Source: Pseudomonadota bacterium (GTDB lineage: Bacteria > Pseudomonadota > Gammaproteobacteria > Burkholderiales > Ferrovaceae). From it: a stretch of 10,932 nucleotides of DNA. The position numbers were made by a program, and so were the translations under genes. The first letter of the stretch is position 1. Each line of letters starts with the position of its first letter. The notes under the pieces were generated by a model. It was given only the letters and a program-made list of their open reading frames with translations. It ran no database searches and was not told where the DNA came from. Positions 1 to 7,183 of the stretch are shown one piece after another. The stretch is taken from the NCBI GenBank assembly GCA_021804705.1, contig JAJZHC010000034.1, forward strand, positions 1 to 10,932, read 5' to 3'.

Positions 1-24
1 GGCAAGAAACGTGCGAATTGTCAT
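1..24 (-). CDS. bamA: Start of outer-membrane assembly factor BamA (partial, first 8 codons)
   Basis: Eight codons are visible, reading MTIRTFLA from an ATG on the minus strand; the rest lies beyond the left edge. The start is 8 nt after the rseP stop, with only a weak GGGT as possible ribosome binding site. A basic residue followed by hydrophobic ones fits the beginning of a signal peptide, as expected for an exported protein. The identity comes almost entirely from context: rseP is followed by bamA (yaeT) in many proteobacteria. BamA is the outer-membrane beta-barrel that inserts other barrel proteins. The sequence itself cannot prove the name. Confidence 0.6.
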
Positions 25-32
25 GGACCCGA

Positions 33-1412
33 TCAGTTGGTTAGCAGACGTTGAATATCGTTATAAAGTGCAAATCCCATCAGGGCGGTCAGAAGCATCA
101 AACCTACCCGTTGCGTCAACGCCAGCGAACGATCGGAAACGGGACTTCCCTTGATCAATTCGACAACATAATACATCAAATGACCTCCGTCCAATAAGGG
201 TACTGGCAACAGATTGAGCGCACCGAGGCTGATGCTGATCAACGCAATGAAGGTAAGGTAGGGGATGGCCCCCATGCGCGCTGACTGTCCGGCGTAGTCG
301 GCAATCTGGATGGGGCCTCCCACATTTTTCCAGGAGGCCTGACCCACCACCATGGCGCCAAAGGTCTTGAACGTCAGCCGGATCACTTCCCAGGTCTTGC
401 TGGCGGCGTGCTGCAATGCCGTCACCGGCCCTTCGCGCACCGTGCGCCAGAAGCGCGCATTGATCTCTGGCGAAAGCCGGGGCGACACGCCGATCTTGCC
501 CACCAGCGCACCCTGCTCGCCGGGTTCGGCCTGGGGCGTGAGGGTAATGACCTGGGTGACCCCCTGTCGCTCGAGGGTCAGGGTGAGGGTGCGGCCAGCG
601 CTGGCGCGAATGATCTTCACCAGCGCCTGCCAGGAGGGCAACGGCGCGCCGTTAACGTCCAGGATGCGGTCACCTGCCTGCAAGCCGGCCTTTCCGGCAG
701 GGCCATCGGCAAGTACCCGGCCGGCCTCGGGGGGGATGGGGAAATCCCAGGGCTTGAGGCCAATCTGGTCGAGCAGGTCGGCGTCCCGCTGTTCTGCCTG
801 CAGCCCGGACAGGTCAAGCCCGCGCACGGCAATGTGCCCGGCGCTGTCGCGGGTTTCGATCTCAAGGCGACCACGCTCCAGGGCCTGGTCGATCAGCAGC
901 AACTGCACTTCATTCCAGGTCGCCACGGGGTTGCGGTTTACCCGGACAATCTGCTCACCCGCCTGAAAGCCGGCGCTGGCCGCCAGGGTGCCGGGCGGCG
1001 GCCCATCCACATAGGGCACGAGCCCGGGCACGCCGTAAAGATAAAGTCCCCAGTAAATCACGAAAGCCAGAATGAAATTGGCAAGCGGCCCGGCGATGAC
1101 GATGGCAAACCGCCACGCCAGGGACTGGCGGTTGAAAGCGCGCGACAGCTCTTCTGGAGCTACGAACCCCTCGCGCTCGTCGAGCATGCGCACATAGCCA
1201 CCCAGTGGGAGGGCCCCAATCACCCATTCGGTCTGGTCCGGCCCGCGCCGGGCCAGCCACAGTGGTTTGCCAAAACCGATGGAAAAGCGCAGCACCTTGA
1301 CCCCTGCCCGACGCGCCACCCAGAAGTGCCCCCATTCGTGCACCAGGATGAGCAGCAGCAGCGCTCCCAGAAAGGCCAGCACCGTTTGCACGCTGTTGCC
1401 GAAGAGGGTCAT
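33..1412 (-). CDS. rseP: RseP, site-2 zinc metalloprotease of the envelope stress response
   Basis: This is an inner-membrane S2P-family protease of 459 aa, close to the usual 450. In the known pathway it cuts the anti-sigma factor RseA inside the membrane after DegS cleavage and so releases sigma-E; it also clears remnant signal peptides. The zinc motif HEWGH is at residues 25-29 in the first membrane segment. The third metal ligand is D408 in NLLPVPLLDGGH (400-411). The conserved GALPLGGYV loop is at 66-74. Further membrane segments lie near 102-126, 384-406 and 435-454. Two periplasmic PDZ domains lie near 138-200 and 228-295; the second contains GPAGKAGLQAGDRILDVNG. All catalytic residues are present. 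The ATG overlaps the dxr stop by 4 nt (ATGA), indicating translational coupling, and a probable bamA follows 8 nt after the stop, so outer-membrane surveillance and assembly genes are linked. Confidence 0.97.
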   Translation of the reverse strand: MTLFGNSVQTVLAFLGALLLLILVHEWGHFWVARRAGVKVLRFSIGFGKPLWLARRGPDQTEWVIGALPLGGYVRMLDEREGFVAPEELSRAFNRQSLAWRFAIVIAGPLANFILAFVIYWGLYLYGVPGLVPYVDGPPPGTLAASAGFQAGEQIVRVNRNPVATWNEVQLLLIDQALERGRLEIETRDSAGHIAVRGLDLSGLQAEQRDADLLDQIGLKPWDFPIPPEAGRVLADGPAGKAGLQAGDRILDVNGAPLPSWQALVKIIRASAGRTLTLTLERQGVTQVITLTPQAEPGEQGALVGKIGVSPRLSPEINARFWRTVREGPVTALQHAASKTWEVIRLTFKTFGAMVVGQASWKNVGGPIQIADYAGQSARMGAIPYLTFIALISISLGALNLLPVPLLDGGHLMYYVVELIKGSPVSDRSLALTQRVGLMLLTALMGFALYNDIQRLLTN

Positions 1413-2608
1413 GACAGGGCCTGCTCCCGGATCAGTGCGGCGGCACAGGCGCGACTACGGGCATCGGCCTCCAGCACCCCGGCCAGCGTGTCACCCGGCT
1501 CGGGGGACAGCGCATCCATGACCCTGGCAATCAGCCCTGGAATCTGGTCAAAACGCATCTGCCCCTCCAGAAATGCGGCCACGGCCACTTCATTGGCGGC
1601 ATTTAAAATTGCTGGCGCAGTGCCCCCGGTGCGGATGGCGCGGTAGGCCAGGGAGACGGCCGGAAAGCGCTGCAGGTCGAGGGCCTGGAAATGCAGCGCG
1701 CCCACAGCGGTCAGATCCAGTGCAGCAACCCCGGAGGCAATCCGCTCGGGAAAGGCCAGTGCGTAAGCGATGGGCGTGCGCATGTCGGGGCAACCCAACT
1801 GTGCAATCACCGACCCGTCCACATAAGCCACCATGGAATGGATGATGCTTTCCGGATGGATGACGATGTCCACCTGTTCGGGTTGCGCTTCAAACAACCA
1901 GCACGCCTCGATCAGCTCGAGCCCCTTGTTCATCATGGTGGCCGAGTCCACTGAAATCTTGCGTCCCATCACCCAGTTGGGGTGCTTGCACGCCTCTTCG
2001 GGGGTGACCCGGGCCAGATCGGAGAGGGCGCGGTGCAGAAACGGCCCCCCCGAAGCGGTGAGGGTAATGCGGCTGACGCCGGCAACGGCCAGTTGCCGGG
2101 AATGGTGATGGGGCAACGACTGGAATACCGCATTATGTTCGCTGTCCACCGGCAACAGGGCTGCACCGCTTGCACGCACGGCATCCATCAGGAGCGCTCC
2201 GGACATCACCAGGGCTTCCTTGTTGGCCAGTAGGATGCGCTTGCCCGCGCGCGCTGCCGCCAGGGTGGGGGCAAGGCCCGCGGCGCCGACGATGGCCGCC
2301 ATGACGATGTCCGCTTCGGGCGCAGCAGCCACCTGGCACAAGGCCTCGGGACCGTACAGAATCTCGGTTTCCAGTGGCGCCCCGGGAACCGCCAGCAACA
2401 GGCGCAGGCGTTCGGCGTCCGCCGCGTGATCCACCACCGCAACCCGTGGCGCAAATCGCCGGCATTGTTGCGCCAGCTTCTCCACGTTGCGATGCGCCGT
2501 CAGTGCGAATACACCATAGCGTTCAGGATGCAGGGCCACCACTTCGAGGGTGTTGCAGCCAATGGTGCCGGTGGCACCCAGCAGGGTCAGCAGCTGTCGT
2601 GCCATCAT
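1409..2608 (-). CDS. dxr: 1-deoxy-D-xylulose 5-phosphate reductoisomerase
   Basis: Dxr performs the committed step of the MEP pathway: it rearranges and reduces 1-deoxyxylulose 5-phosphate to 2-C-methyl-D-erythritol 4-phosphate with NADPH and a divalent metal, in the cytosol. It is the known target of fosmidomycin. Length is 399 aa, normal for the family. The NADPH loop is GATGTIG (11-17), a conservative variant of GSTGSIG. NKEALV is at 129-134. The metal site VDSEHNA contributes D155 and E157, and E231 lies in MMNKGLELIEA. SGGPF (186-190) and HPNWVMGRKISVDSATM (209-225) are intact. Two adjacent ATGs are possible starts; the first forms an ATGA overlap with the cdsA stop and has GGAG 5 nt upstream, so it was chosen, while the second would lie 8 nt from the same GGAG. 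Its product pathway feeds farnesyl diphosphate to UppS, encoded two genes upstream. Confidence 0.97.
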   Translation of the reverse strand: MMARQLLTLLGATGTIGCNTLEVVALHPERYGVFALTAHRNVEKLAQQCRRFAPRVAVVDHAADAERLRLLLAVPGAPLETEILYGPEALCQVAAAPEADIVMAAIVGAAGLAPTLAAARAGKRILLANKEALVMSGALLMDAVRASGAALLPVDSEHNAVFQSLPHHHSRQLAVAGVSRITLTASGGPFLHRALSDLARVTPEEACKHPNWVMGRKISVDSATMMNKGLELIEACWLFEAQPEQVDIVIHPESIIHSMVAYVDGSVIAQLGCPDMRTPIAYALAFPERIASGVAALDLTAVGALHFQALDLQRFPAVSLAYRAIRTGGTAPAILNAANEVAVAAFLEGQMRFDQIPGLIARVMDALSPEPGDTLAGVLEADARSRACAAALIREQALS

Positions 2609-3432
2609 GACCGCTCCAGCAGCAGCAACGCCACCAGCGGCAAGGTGGCCGTCAGGGCGTCGATGCGATCCAGAATGCCGCCATGGCCGGGCAGCAGGGT
2701 GCCGCTGTCCTTCACGCCAGCGCAGCGCTTGATCCAGGATTCAAACAGGTCGCCCTCGATGCCCAATGCCGTCAAGAGCAGCAACAAGGGTACCCAGCCG
2801 GTTGAGAGTGCCCGAATGATCTGGCCCGCGGCACTGTCCTCAAGCCCGCCCGCCCACTGCCCCAACACCACGGCGTACAGCAGCACGGCAAACACGGCCC
2901 CCGCAACGCCTTCCCAGGTTTTTCCGGGGCTGATGGCCGGAGCAAGCTTGCGTCGCCCCAGTGCACGTCCAGCAAAATAGGCTGCCGTATCCGACAGCCA
3001 GACCACCGCCATGAACATCAAGAGCGTCCAGGGGCCTGCCATACGCAGGCCCACCAGGGCAAAGCCTGTCGGCAGGATCACCAACCACCCCGTCAACGCC
3101 AGCATGGCAGGGCTCTCTACCCGCCATTGTCGCGCCAACCAGAGGGGGACCAGCAGGATCCAGAACAGGGTCGAGAGGACATAGAGCACTTTGAGCCATA
3201 CGACCGATTCCTGGGCCGTGGCCCAGGACAAGCCGCCCGCCAGGGCGCCCGTGAGCAGGACATAGAACAGTCGGGAGGCACCAGGAAAGCGCGCCAGCCC
3301 TGCCCATTCCCAGCTGGCCACGAGGCCCGCCACCAGAACAGCCCCTTGCCAGACGGACGCCGGCGCCCTGAACAGCAGCAGCGCCAGCAGGACTAACAGC
3401 ACCGATGCCGTCAGGAGTCTGGCGCGCAACAT
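2605..3432 (-). CDS. cdsA: Phosphatidate cytidylyltransferase (CDP-diglyceride synthase)
   Basis: This integral membrane enzyme makes CDP-diacylglycerol from phosphatidic acid and CTP, the activated precursor of all bacterial phospholipids. Length is 275 aa, within the family range. The C-terminal family signature runs from S232 to D258: SWIKR, then KDSG, then LPGHGGILDRID, which contains the metal- and substrate-binding aspartates. Ahead of it are many hydrophobic stretches consistent with about seven to eight membrane segments, including an LVLLALLLF run near the N-terminus. The chosen ATG lies inside uppS, giving a 22-nt overlap, and no Shine-Dalgarno is evident ahead of it, so translation probably depends on ribosomes finishing uppS. 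The first in-frame alternative is a GTG at codon 11, which would shorten the first hydrophobic segment. The gene ends in an ATGA overlap with dxr. Confidence 0.95.
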   Translation of the reverse strand: MLRARLLTASVLLVLLALLLFRAPASVWQGAVLVAGLVASWEWAGLARFPGASRLFYVLLTGALAGGLSWATAQESVVWLKVLYVLSTLFWILLVPLWLARQWRVESPAMLALTGWLVILPTGFALVGLRMAGPWTLLMFMAVVWLSDTAAYFAGRALGRRKLAPAISPGKTWEGVAGAVFAVLLYAVVLGQWAGGLEDSAAGQIIRALSTGWVPLLLLLTALGIEGDLFESWIKRCAGVKDSGTLLPGHGGILDRIDALTATLPLVALLLLERS

Positions 3433-4172
3433 TGTTCGCTGGTTCGCCCAAAACGGCGTTCGCGCTGCTGGTAGGAGCGGATGGCCTCGTTGAGGCTTTC
3501 CGCATCAAAGTCGGGCCAGAGGGTTTCGGTGAAGTACAGCTCGGTATAGGCCAGTTGCCAGAGCAGGAAGTTGCTGATGCGCTGCTCTCCGCCGGTACGA
3601 ATGAACAGGTCGGGCTCGGGAGTGTCGCCCATGGACAGGAATGGGGTCAGGTCTGCTTCGGTGACGTCGCCCCCAGCCTTGTCGGGGTGGGTGCGCAGCA
3701 GGGCGTTCATGGCCTGCAGGATATCCCAGCGCCCGCCGTAATTGACGGCAACGGTGAGGGTCAGCCGGCTGTTGTTGCAAGTCAGCGCATGCGCCTCGGC
3801 AATCAGCGTTGCCAGGCGAGGACCCAGCCGGGTCAGGTCACCGATGATGCGCACCCGGATGTTGGCACGGTGCAGGCGGGATATTTCGTTTTCCAGATTG
3901 CTGATGAACAACTGCATCAGCATGGACACTTCGTCGGCGGGGCGCCGCCAGTTTTCGCTGCTGAAGGCAAACAGGGTGACGTATTCCACGCCCAGGCGCG
4001 TGGCGCTTTCCACCAGCGTGCGCACCGCTTCGCTGCCGCGCCGGTGGCCGGCGATGCGGGGCAGCAGCCGTTTGCGTGCCCAACGGCCATTACCGTCCAT
4101 GATCAGGGCGATATGCCGGGGAATCTTACCGGTTTGCGGGATGTCTTCCGTAGAGCTTCGTGAACGCGCCAT
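3411..4172 (-). CDS. uppS: Undecaprenyl diphosphate synthase (cis-prenyltransferase)
   Basis: UppS adds eight isopentenyl units in cis to farnesyl diphosphate, making the C55 carrier lipid for peptidoglycan and surface polysaccharides. With the start at 4172 the protein is 253 aa, the same length as the E. coli enzyme. The catalytic D26 sits in HIALIMDGNGRWA (20-32). FSSENW is at 70-75. The substrate-binding signature is DLFIRTGGEQRISNF (188-202) with R192, R198 and S200, followed by E211 in ELYF. The start was chosen because ATG 4172 has GGGAAGG 5 nt upstream and removes a poorly conserved lead. A TTG at 4208, in frame and overlapping the frr stop as TTGA, would add 12 residues and is a less likely alternative. 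The Shine-Dalgarno is paired in a hairpin (see 4178-4204). The 3' end overlaps cdsA by 22 nt. Confidence 0.96.
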   Translation of the reverse strand: MARSRSSTEDIPQTGKIPRHIALIMDGNGRWARKRLLPRIAGHRRGSEAVRTLVESATRLGVEYVTLFAFSSENWRRPADEVSMLMQLFISNLENEISRLHRANIRVRIIGDLTRLGPRLATLIAEAHALTCNNSRLTLTVAVNYGGRWDILQAMNALLRTHPDKAGGDVTEADLTPFLSMGDTPEPDLFIRTGGEQRISNFLLWQLAYTELYFTETLWPDFDAESLNEAIRSYQQRERRFGRTSEQCCAPDS

Positions 4173-4177
4173 GTCTG

Positions 4178-4204
4178 CCTTCCCAGCAAGGTTTTTCGGG
4201 AAGG
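4178..4204 (-). promoter_or_regulatory. Hairpin sequestering the uppS Shine-Dalgarno
   Basis: On the transcribed strand CCTTCCC (4204-4198) and GGGAAGG (4184-4178) form a perfect 7-bp stem around a 13-nt loop. The 3' arm is the uppS ribosome binding site itself, 5 nt ahead of its ATG. The 5' arm begins at the first nucleotide after the frr TGA (4205-4207). A ribosome reaching that stop would cover the 5' arm and open the stem. This suggests that uppS translation is coupled to frr termination. The pairing is seen in the sequence; its effect is inferred. No T-tract follows, so it is not an intrinsic terminator. Confidence 0.6.
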
Positions 4205-4762
4205 TCAAACAGCCATCAGCTCAGCTTCCTTGACGGCAAGCAGCTTGTCGATTTCGCTCACGTGACGGTCGGTCAACTTCTGGATGTCGTCCTGGGCACG
4301 ACGCTCTTCGTCTTCGGAAATGGACTTGGCTTTCTGTAATTCCTTCAGGTGGGCCAAGGCATCGCGACGGATGTTGCGGACCGCAACGCGGGCATTTTCG
4401 GCTTCGGCCTTGACCACCTTGGTCAGGTCGCGGCGACGCTCTTCGGTCAGGGAAGGCATCGGCACCCGGATGAGGTCACCCTGCGCCGACGGGTTGAGCC
4501 CCAGATCGGCGTCGCGAATGGCCTTTTCTATGGCGGCGACCATTTTCTTTTCATAGGGCGATACACCGATGGTGCGGGCATCGATGAGGTTGACGCCGGC
4601 CACCTGGTTGATCTGGGTTGGCGTGCCGTAGTAATCCACCTTCACATGATCCAGCAAACCGGCATGGGCGCGGCCTGTTCGAACCTTGCCCAGGTCTGTC
4701 TTGAGCGTCTCGACGGATTTCTGCATTTTCTGTTCGGCAGATTTCTTGACATCGGCAATCAT
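4205..4762 (-). CDS. frr: Ribosome recycling factor
   Basis: RRF works with EF-G to split post-termination ribosomes so that they can start again; it is a cytosolic, tRNA-shaped two-domain protein. Length is 185 aa, exactly the usual size. Domain II, the beta/alpha insertion, contains YYGTPTQINQVA (44-55). The long helical domain I contains LTEERRRDL (105-113) and VRNIRRDA (128-135), including R132, which corresponds to the essential R132 of E. coli RRF. The C-terminal helix is charged, as usual. The ATG has GGAG 7 nt upstream, and the gene lies 17 nt after pyrH. Its stop codon touches the hairpin that covers the uppS ribosome binding site, so its own termination event may set downstream expression. 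Confidence 0.98.
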   Translation of the reverse strand: MIADVKKSAEQKMQKSVETLKTDLGKVRTGRAHAGLLDHVKVDYYGTPTQINQVAGVNLIDARTIGVSPYEKKMVAAIEKAIRDADLGLNPSAQGDLIRVPMPSLTEERRRDLTKVVKAEAENARVAVRNIRRDALAHLKELQKAKSISEDEERRAQDDIQKLTDRHVSEIDKLLAVKEAELMAV

Positions 4763-4779
4763 GGCATTCTCCAGACAGC

Positions 4780-5493
4780 TTAATTCGTGACGAAAGTACC
4801 CTCAGCCTCTCCCATGACCACGCGCTTCAAGGCGCCGGGTTTGAAGATGCTGAATACGCAGATGGGCAGGTCCTGATCGCGGCACAACGTCAGTGCCGTG
4901 GCATCCATGACCTTGAGATTGTTGACGATGGCTTCCTCGAAAGTCAGTCGGTCGTAGCGCCTGGCCTGGGGGTCCTTGAGCGGATCAGCCGTGTAGATAC
5001 CGTCCACCTTGGTGCCTTTCAGCACCACCTCGGCACTCATCTCCACCCCGCGCAGGGCCGCCGCCGTATCCGTGGTAAAGAACGGGTTGCCCGTACCGGC
5101 GGCAAAAATGACCACCTTGCCCTCTTCGAGGTAACGCAGGGCCTTGCCGCGAATGTAGGGTTCGGCCACCTGCTCCAGATTCAGCGCCGACTGGACGCGG
5201 CTGACCACACCCACACGGCGCATGGCATCCTGCAGCGCCAGCGCGTTCATGACCGTGGCTAGCATGCCCATGTAATCCGCCGTGGCCCGATCGATGCCTT
5301 CGGCACCCAGGGCCACGCCGCGGAAGATGTTGCCGCCGCCAATCACCACCCCGACCTGCACGCCGATCTGGGTGACCGCAGCCACCTCGGCCACAATGCG
5401 ATCGATGGTGGCGCGATTGATGCCATAGGCATCATCACCCATCAGGGCTTCACCCGACAACTTGAGGAGAATGCGCTGATAGGCTGGTTTCAT
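4780..5493 (-). CDS. pyrH: Uridylate kinase (UMP kinase)
   Basis: PyrH phosphorylates UMP to UDP with ATP, the entry to UTP and CTP synthesis. It is a hexameric amino-acid-kinase-fold enzyme, generally activated by GTP and inhibited by UTP. Length is 237 aa (E. coli 241). The phosphate-binding lysine region is LLKLSGEAL (9-17). GGGNIFRG is at 52-59. The acceptor-site segment is AAGTGNPFFTTDTAA (131-145), and KGTKVDGIYTADP (159-171) completes the nucleotide site. The start ATG lies 9 nt from the tsf stop. Its Shine-Dalgarno GAGG shares bases with the tsf TGA (TGAGG, then 7 nt), and GAGCC/GGCTT can form a very small stem with TGA in the loop. Both point to coupling with tsf. CTP made downstream of this enzyme is the co-substrate of CdsA in the same operon. 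Confidence 0.98.
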   Translation of the reverse strand: MKPAYQRILLKLSGEALMGDDAYGINRATIDRIVAEVAAVTQIGVQVGVVIGGGNIFRGVALGAEGIDRATADYMGMLATVMNALALQDAMRRVGVVSRVQSALNLEQVAEPYIRGKALRYLEEGKVVIFAAGTGNPFFTTDTAAALRGVEMSAEVVLKGTKVDGIYTADPLKDPQARRYDRLTFEEAIVNNLKVMDATALTLCRDQDLPICVFSIFKPGALKRVVMGEAEGTFVTN

Positions 5494-5502
5494 GACGAAG
5501 CC

Positions 5503-6393
5503 TCAGGCTCCCGCCGCCGCACCTGCGGCTGCCGCCACTTCTGCGGCAAAGTCTTCACTCTTCTTTTCGATCCCTTCACCAACGATGAACATGCTAAAGC
5601 CGTTCACGCGGGCACCGCGGGCGGCCAGCAGCTTTTCCACGGTCTGGTCGGGGTCCTTGACGAAAGGTTGACCCAGCAGGGTGACTTCAGCCAGATACTT
5701 GACCATGCGTCCGTCCACCATGCGCGCAATGATGTCCGCAGGCTTGCCCGATTCGGCAGCCTGGGCCGTGTAGATTTCGCGCTCCTTGGCCAACAGCTCG
5801 GCAGGAACGTTGTCCTTCGACACGCAAATGGGCTTGCTGGCCGCAATGTGCATGGCAATGTCGCGTCCCAGCGTGTCGTCGCCACCCACCAGATCCACCA
5901 TGACGCCAATGCGCGCACCGTGCAGATACTGGGCGAGGCGCCCTGCTGCTTCAAAGCGCACGAAGCGGCGCACCGTCATGTTTTCGCCAAGCTTCATAAT
6001 CAATGCCTGGCGCACGGCCTCCAGCGTTCCGCCATCGGGCAGGACGCCTTTCACCAGCGCGTCCACGTCGGCGGGCGCCTGACGGGCCACCTGTTCGGCA
6101 GCCTGACGGGCAAAGGACACAAAGTCGTCGTTCTTGGCCACGAAATCGGTTTCGCAATTCACTTCCACCAAGGCACCCAGCTTGCCATCCGCCGAGACAT
6201 ACGTTGCCACCACGCCTTCGGCAGCAATGCGGCCAGCAGCCTTGCTGGCTTTGGCGCCGCTGCGAATGCGCAGGAGGTCTTCAGCCGCCTTCAGGTCGCC
6301 CTGAGCTTCCGTCAATGCCTTCTTGCATTCCATCATGCCAAGCCCGGTGAGCTCGCGCAGTTCCTTGACCATTCCTGCGGTAATTTCCGCCAT
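5503..6393 (-). CDS. tsf: Translation elongation factor Ts
   Basis: EF-Ts is the guanine nucleotide exchange factor that regenerates EF-Tu-GTP during protein synthesis. The start was set at ATG 6393, giving MAEITAGMVKEL, because GGAG lies 7 nt upstream and the family begins here; a reading frame opening at 6432 adds 13 unrelated residues. The protein is then 296 aa, slightly longer than the E. coli form (283). The N-terminal UBA-like helix bundle carries LRELTGLGMMECKKAL (12-27). The EF-Tu-binding TDFVAKND is at 82-89, containing the D and F that insert at the Mg2+ site of EF-Tu. The last residues are an alanine-rich tail (AAEVAAAAGAAAGA), an unusual composition that accounts for part of the extra length. 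A perfect 8-bp hairpin lies between rpsB and this gene. Confidence 0.98.
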   Translation of the reverse strand: MAEITAGMVKELRELTGLGMMECKKALTEAQGDLKAAEDLLRIRSGAKASKAAGRIAAEGVVATYVSADGKLGALVEVNCETDFVAKNDDFVSFARQAAEQVARQAPADVDALVKGVLPDGGTLEAVRQALIMKLGENMTVRRFVRFEAAGRLAQYLHGARIGVMVDLVGGDDTLGRDIAMHIAASKPICVSKDNVPAELLAKEREIYTAQAAESGKPADIIARMVDGRMVKYLAEVTLLGQPFVKDPDQTVEKLLAARGARVNGFSMFIVGEGIEKKSEDFAAEVAAAAGAAAGA

Positions 6394-6411
6394 TTCAACA
6401 CTCCACTTTGC

Positions 6412-6430
6412 GCTGCGGCCCTGCCGCAGC
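6412..6430 (-). promoter_or_regulatory. Perfect 8-bp hairpin between rpsB and tsf
   Basis: On the transcribed strand GCTGCGGC (6430-6423), AGG (6422-6420) and GCCGCAGC (6419-6412) form a perfect 8-bp GC-rich stem with a 3-nt loop. It starts 9 nt after the rpsB stop and ends 18 nt before the tsf ATG. There is no U-tract on its 3' side, which argues against a full Rho-independent terminator. It could act as a pause or weak attenuator, a barrier to 3'-5' exonucleases protecting rpsB mRNA, or an RNase cleavage landmark that lets S2 and EF-Ts be made at different levels. The structure is seen; the role is inferred. Confidence 0.55.
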
Positions 6431-6439
6431 ATTCAAAAA

Positions 6440-7183
6440 TTATTCAGCAGCCTTGTCTTCTTCCACCTCGACAAACTCTTCCGACCCGGTGATTTCCGTG
6501 AGGGATTGAGCCCGGCCTTCCAGGATGGCATCCGCCACGCCGCGGGCGTACAGACGAATGGCGCGCGTCGAGTCATCGTTACCCGGAATGACGTAATCGA
6601 CGCCTTCGATGGAATTATTGGTATCCACGACGCCGATGATGGGAATACCCAGCTTGCGCGCTTCGACGATGGCGTTTTTCTGGTAGCCCACGTCGATGAC
6701 GAACATGGCATCAGGAATGCCGTTCATGTCCTTGATCCCGCCCAGGCTGCGCTCAAGCTTTTCGAGTTCGCGCTGGTAATCGAGGGCTTCTTTCTTGGTC
6801 AGCTTGTCCATGGAGCCGTCGGCCGTCATGGTGGCAAGGTCGTTGAGGCGCTTGATGGACTGCTTGACCGTCTTGAAGTTGGTCAGCATGCCGCCCAGCC
6901 AGCGGTGATCCACGAAAGGCGCACCGGCGCGTTGCGCTTCTTCGCGCACGATTTCGCGAGCCTGGCGCTTGGTGCCCACGAACAGCACGTTGCCTTTGTT
7001 GGCAGCAATCTGGCGCACAAACTTCATGGCCTCCTGATACATCGGCAGGGTCTTTTCCAGATTGATGATGTGAATCTTGTTGCGATGGCCGAAAATGAAG
7101 GGGGCCATCTTGGGGTTCCAGTAACGGGTCTGGTGACCGAAGTGAACTCCGGCTTCAAGCATTTGCCGCATAGTGACGGACAT
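6440..7183 (-). CDS. rpsB: 30S ribosomal protein S2
   Basis: S2 binds the back of the 30S subunit between head and body and is needed for S1 to join. The start at ATG 7183 gives MSVTMRQMLEAGVHFGH and a protein of 247 aa, the normal length. It is preceded by AAAGGAG (7196-7190), one of the strongest ribosome binding sites in the window. A longer open frame extends upstream to 7633 but would run through the leader, the promoter and map, so it is rejected. The first S2 signature spans about 8-26 (MLEAGVHFGHQTRYWNPKM) and the second lies in PDAMFVIDVGYQKNAIVEA (157-175). DHRWLGGMLTNF is at 92-103, and the acidic C-terminal tail is typical. It is the first gene of the operon. In gammaproteobacteria S2 represses its own mRNA through the leader; the structured leader here makes a similar loop plausible. 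Confidence 0.98.
   Translation of the reverse strand: MSVTMRQMLEAGVHFGHQTRYWNPKMAPFIFGHRNKIHIINLEKTLPMYQEAMKFVRQIAANKGNVLFVGTKRQAREIVREEAQRAGAPFVDHRWLGGMLTNFKTVKQSIKRLNDLATMTADGSMDKLTKKEALDYQRELEKLERSLGGIKDMNGIPDAMFVIDVGYQKNAIVEARKLGIPIIGVVDTNNSIEGVDYVIPGNDDSTRAIRLYARGVADAILEGRAQSLTEITGSEEFVEVEEDKAAE

Noticed and set aside
408..1646. A 412-codon open frame on the plus strand, antisense to rseP and the end of dxr
   Set aside because: It covers two clearly recognised genes, its translation shows no domain or sensible composition, and long antisense frames are expected at this GC content.
3405..4163. A 252-codon plus-strand open frame antisense to uppS
   Set aside because: uppS is certain from its catalytic motifs; the antisense translation shows no recognisable family features.
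6394..6432. A 13-residue N-terminal extension of tsf
   Set aside because: EF-Ts proteins begin at MAEITA; the extension would read through the rpsB/tsf hairpin, and GGAG is correctly placed for the inner ATG.
5668..6492. A 274-codon plus-strand open frame antisense to tsf
   Set aside because: It lies wholly over tsf and the end of rpsB, lacks a ribosome binding site and resembles no family.
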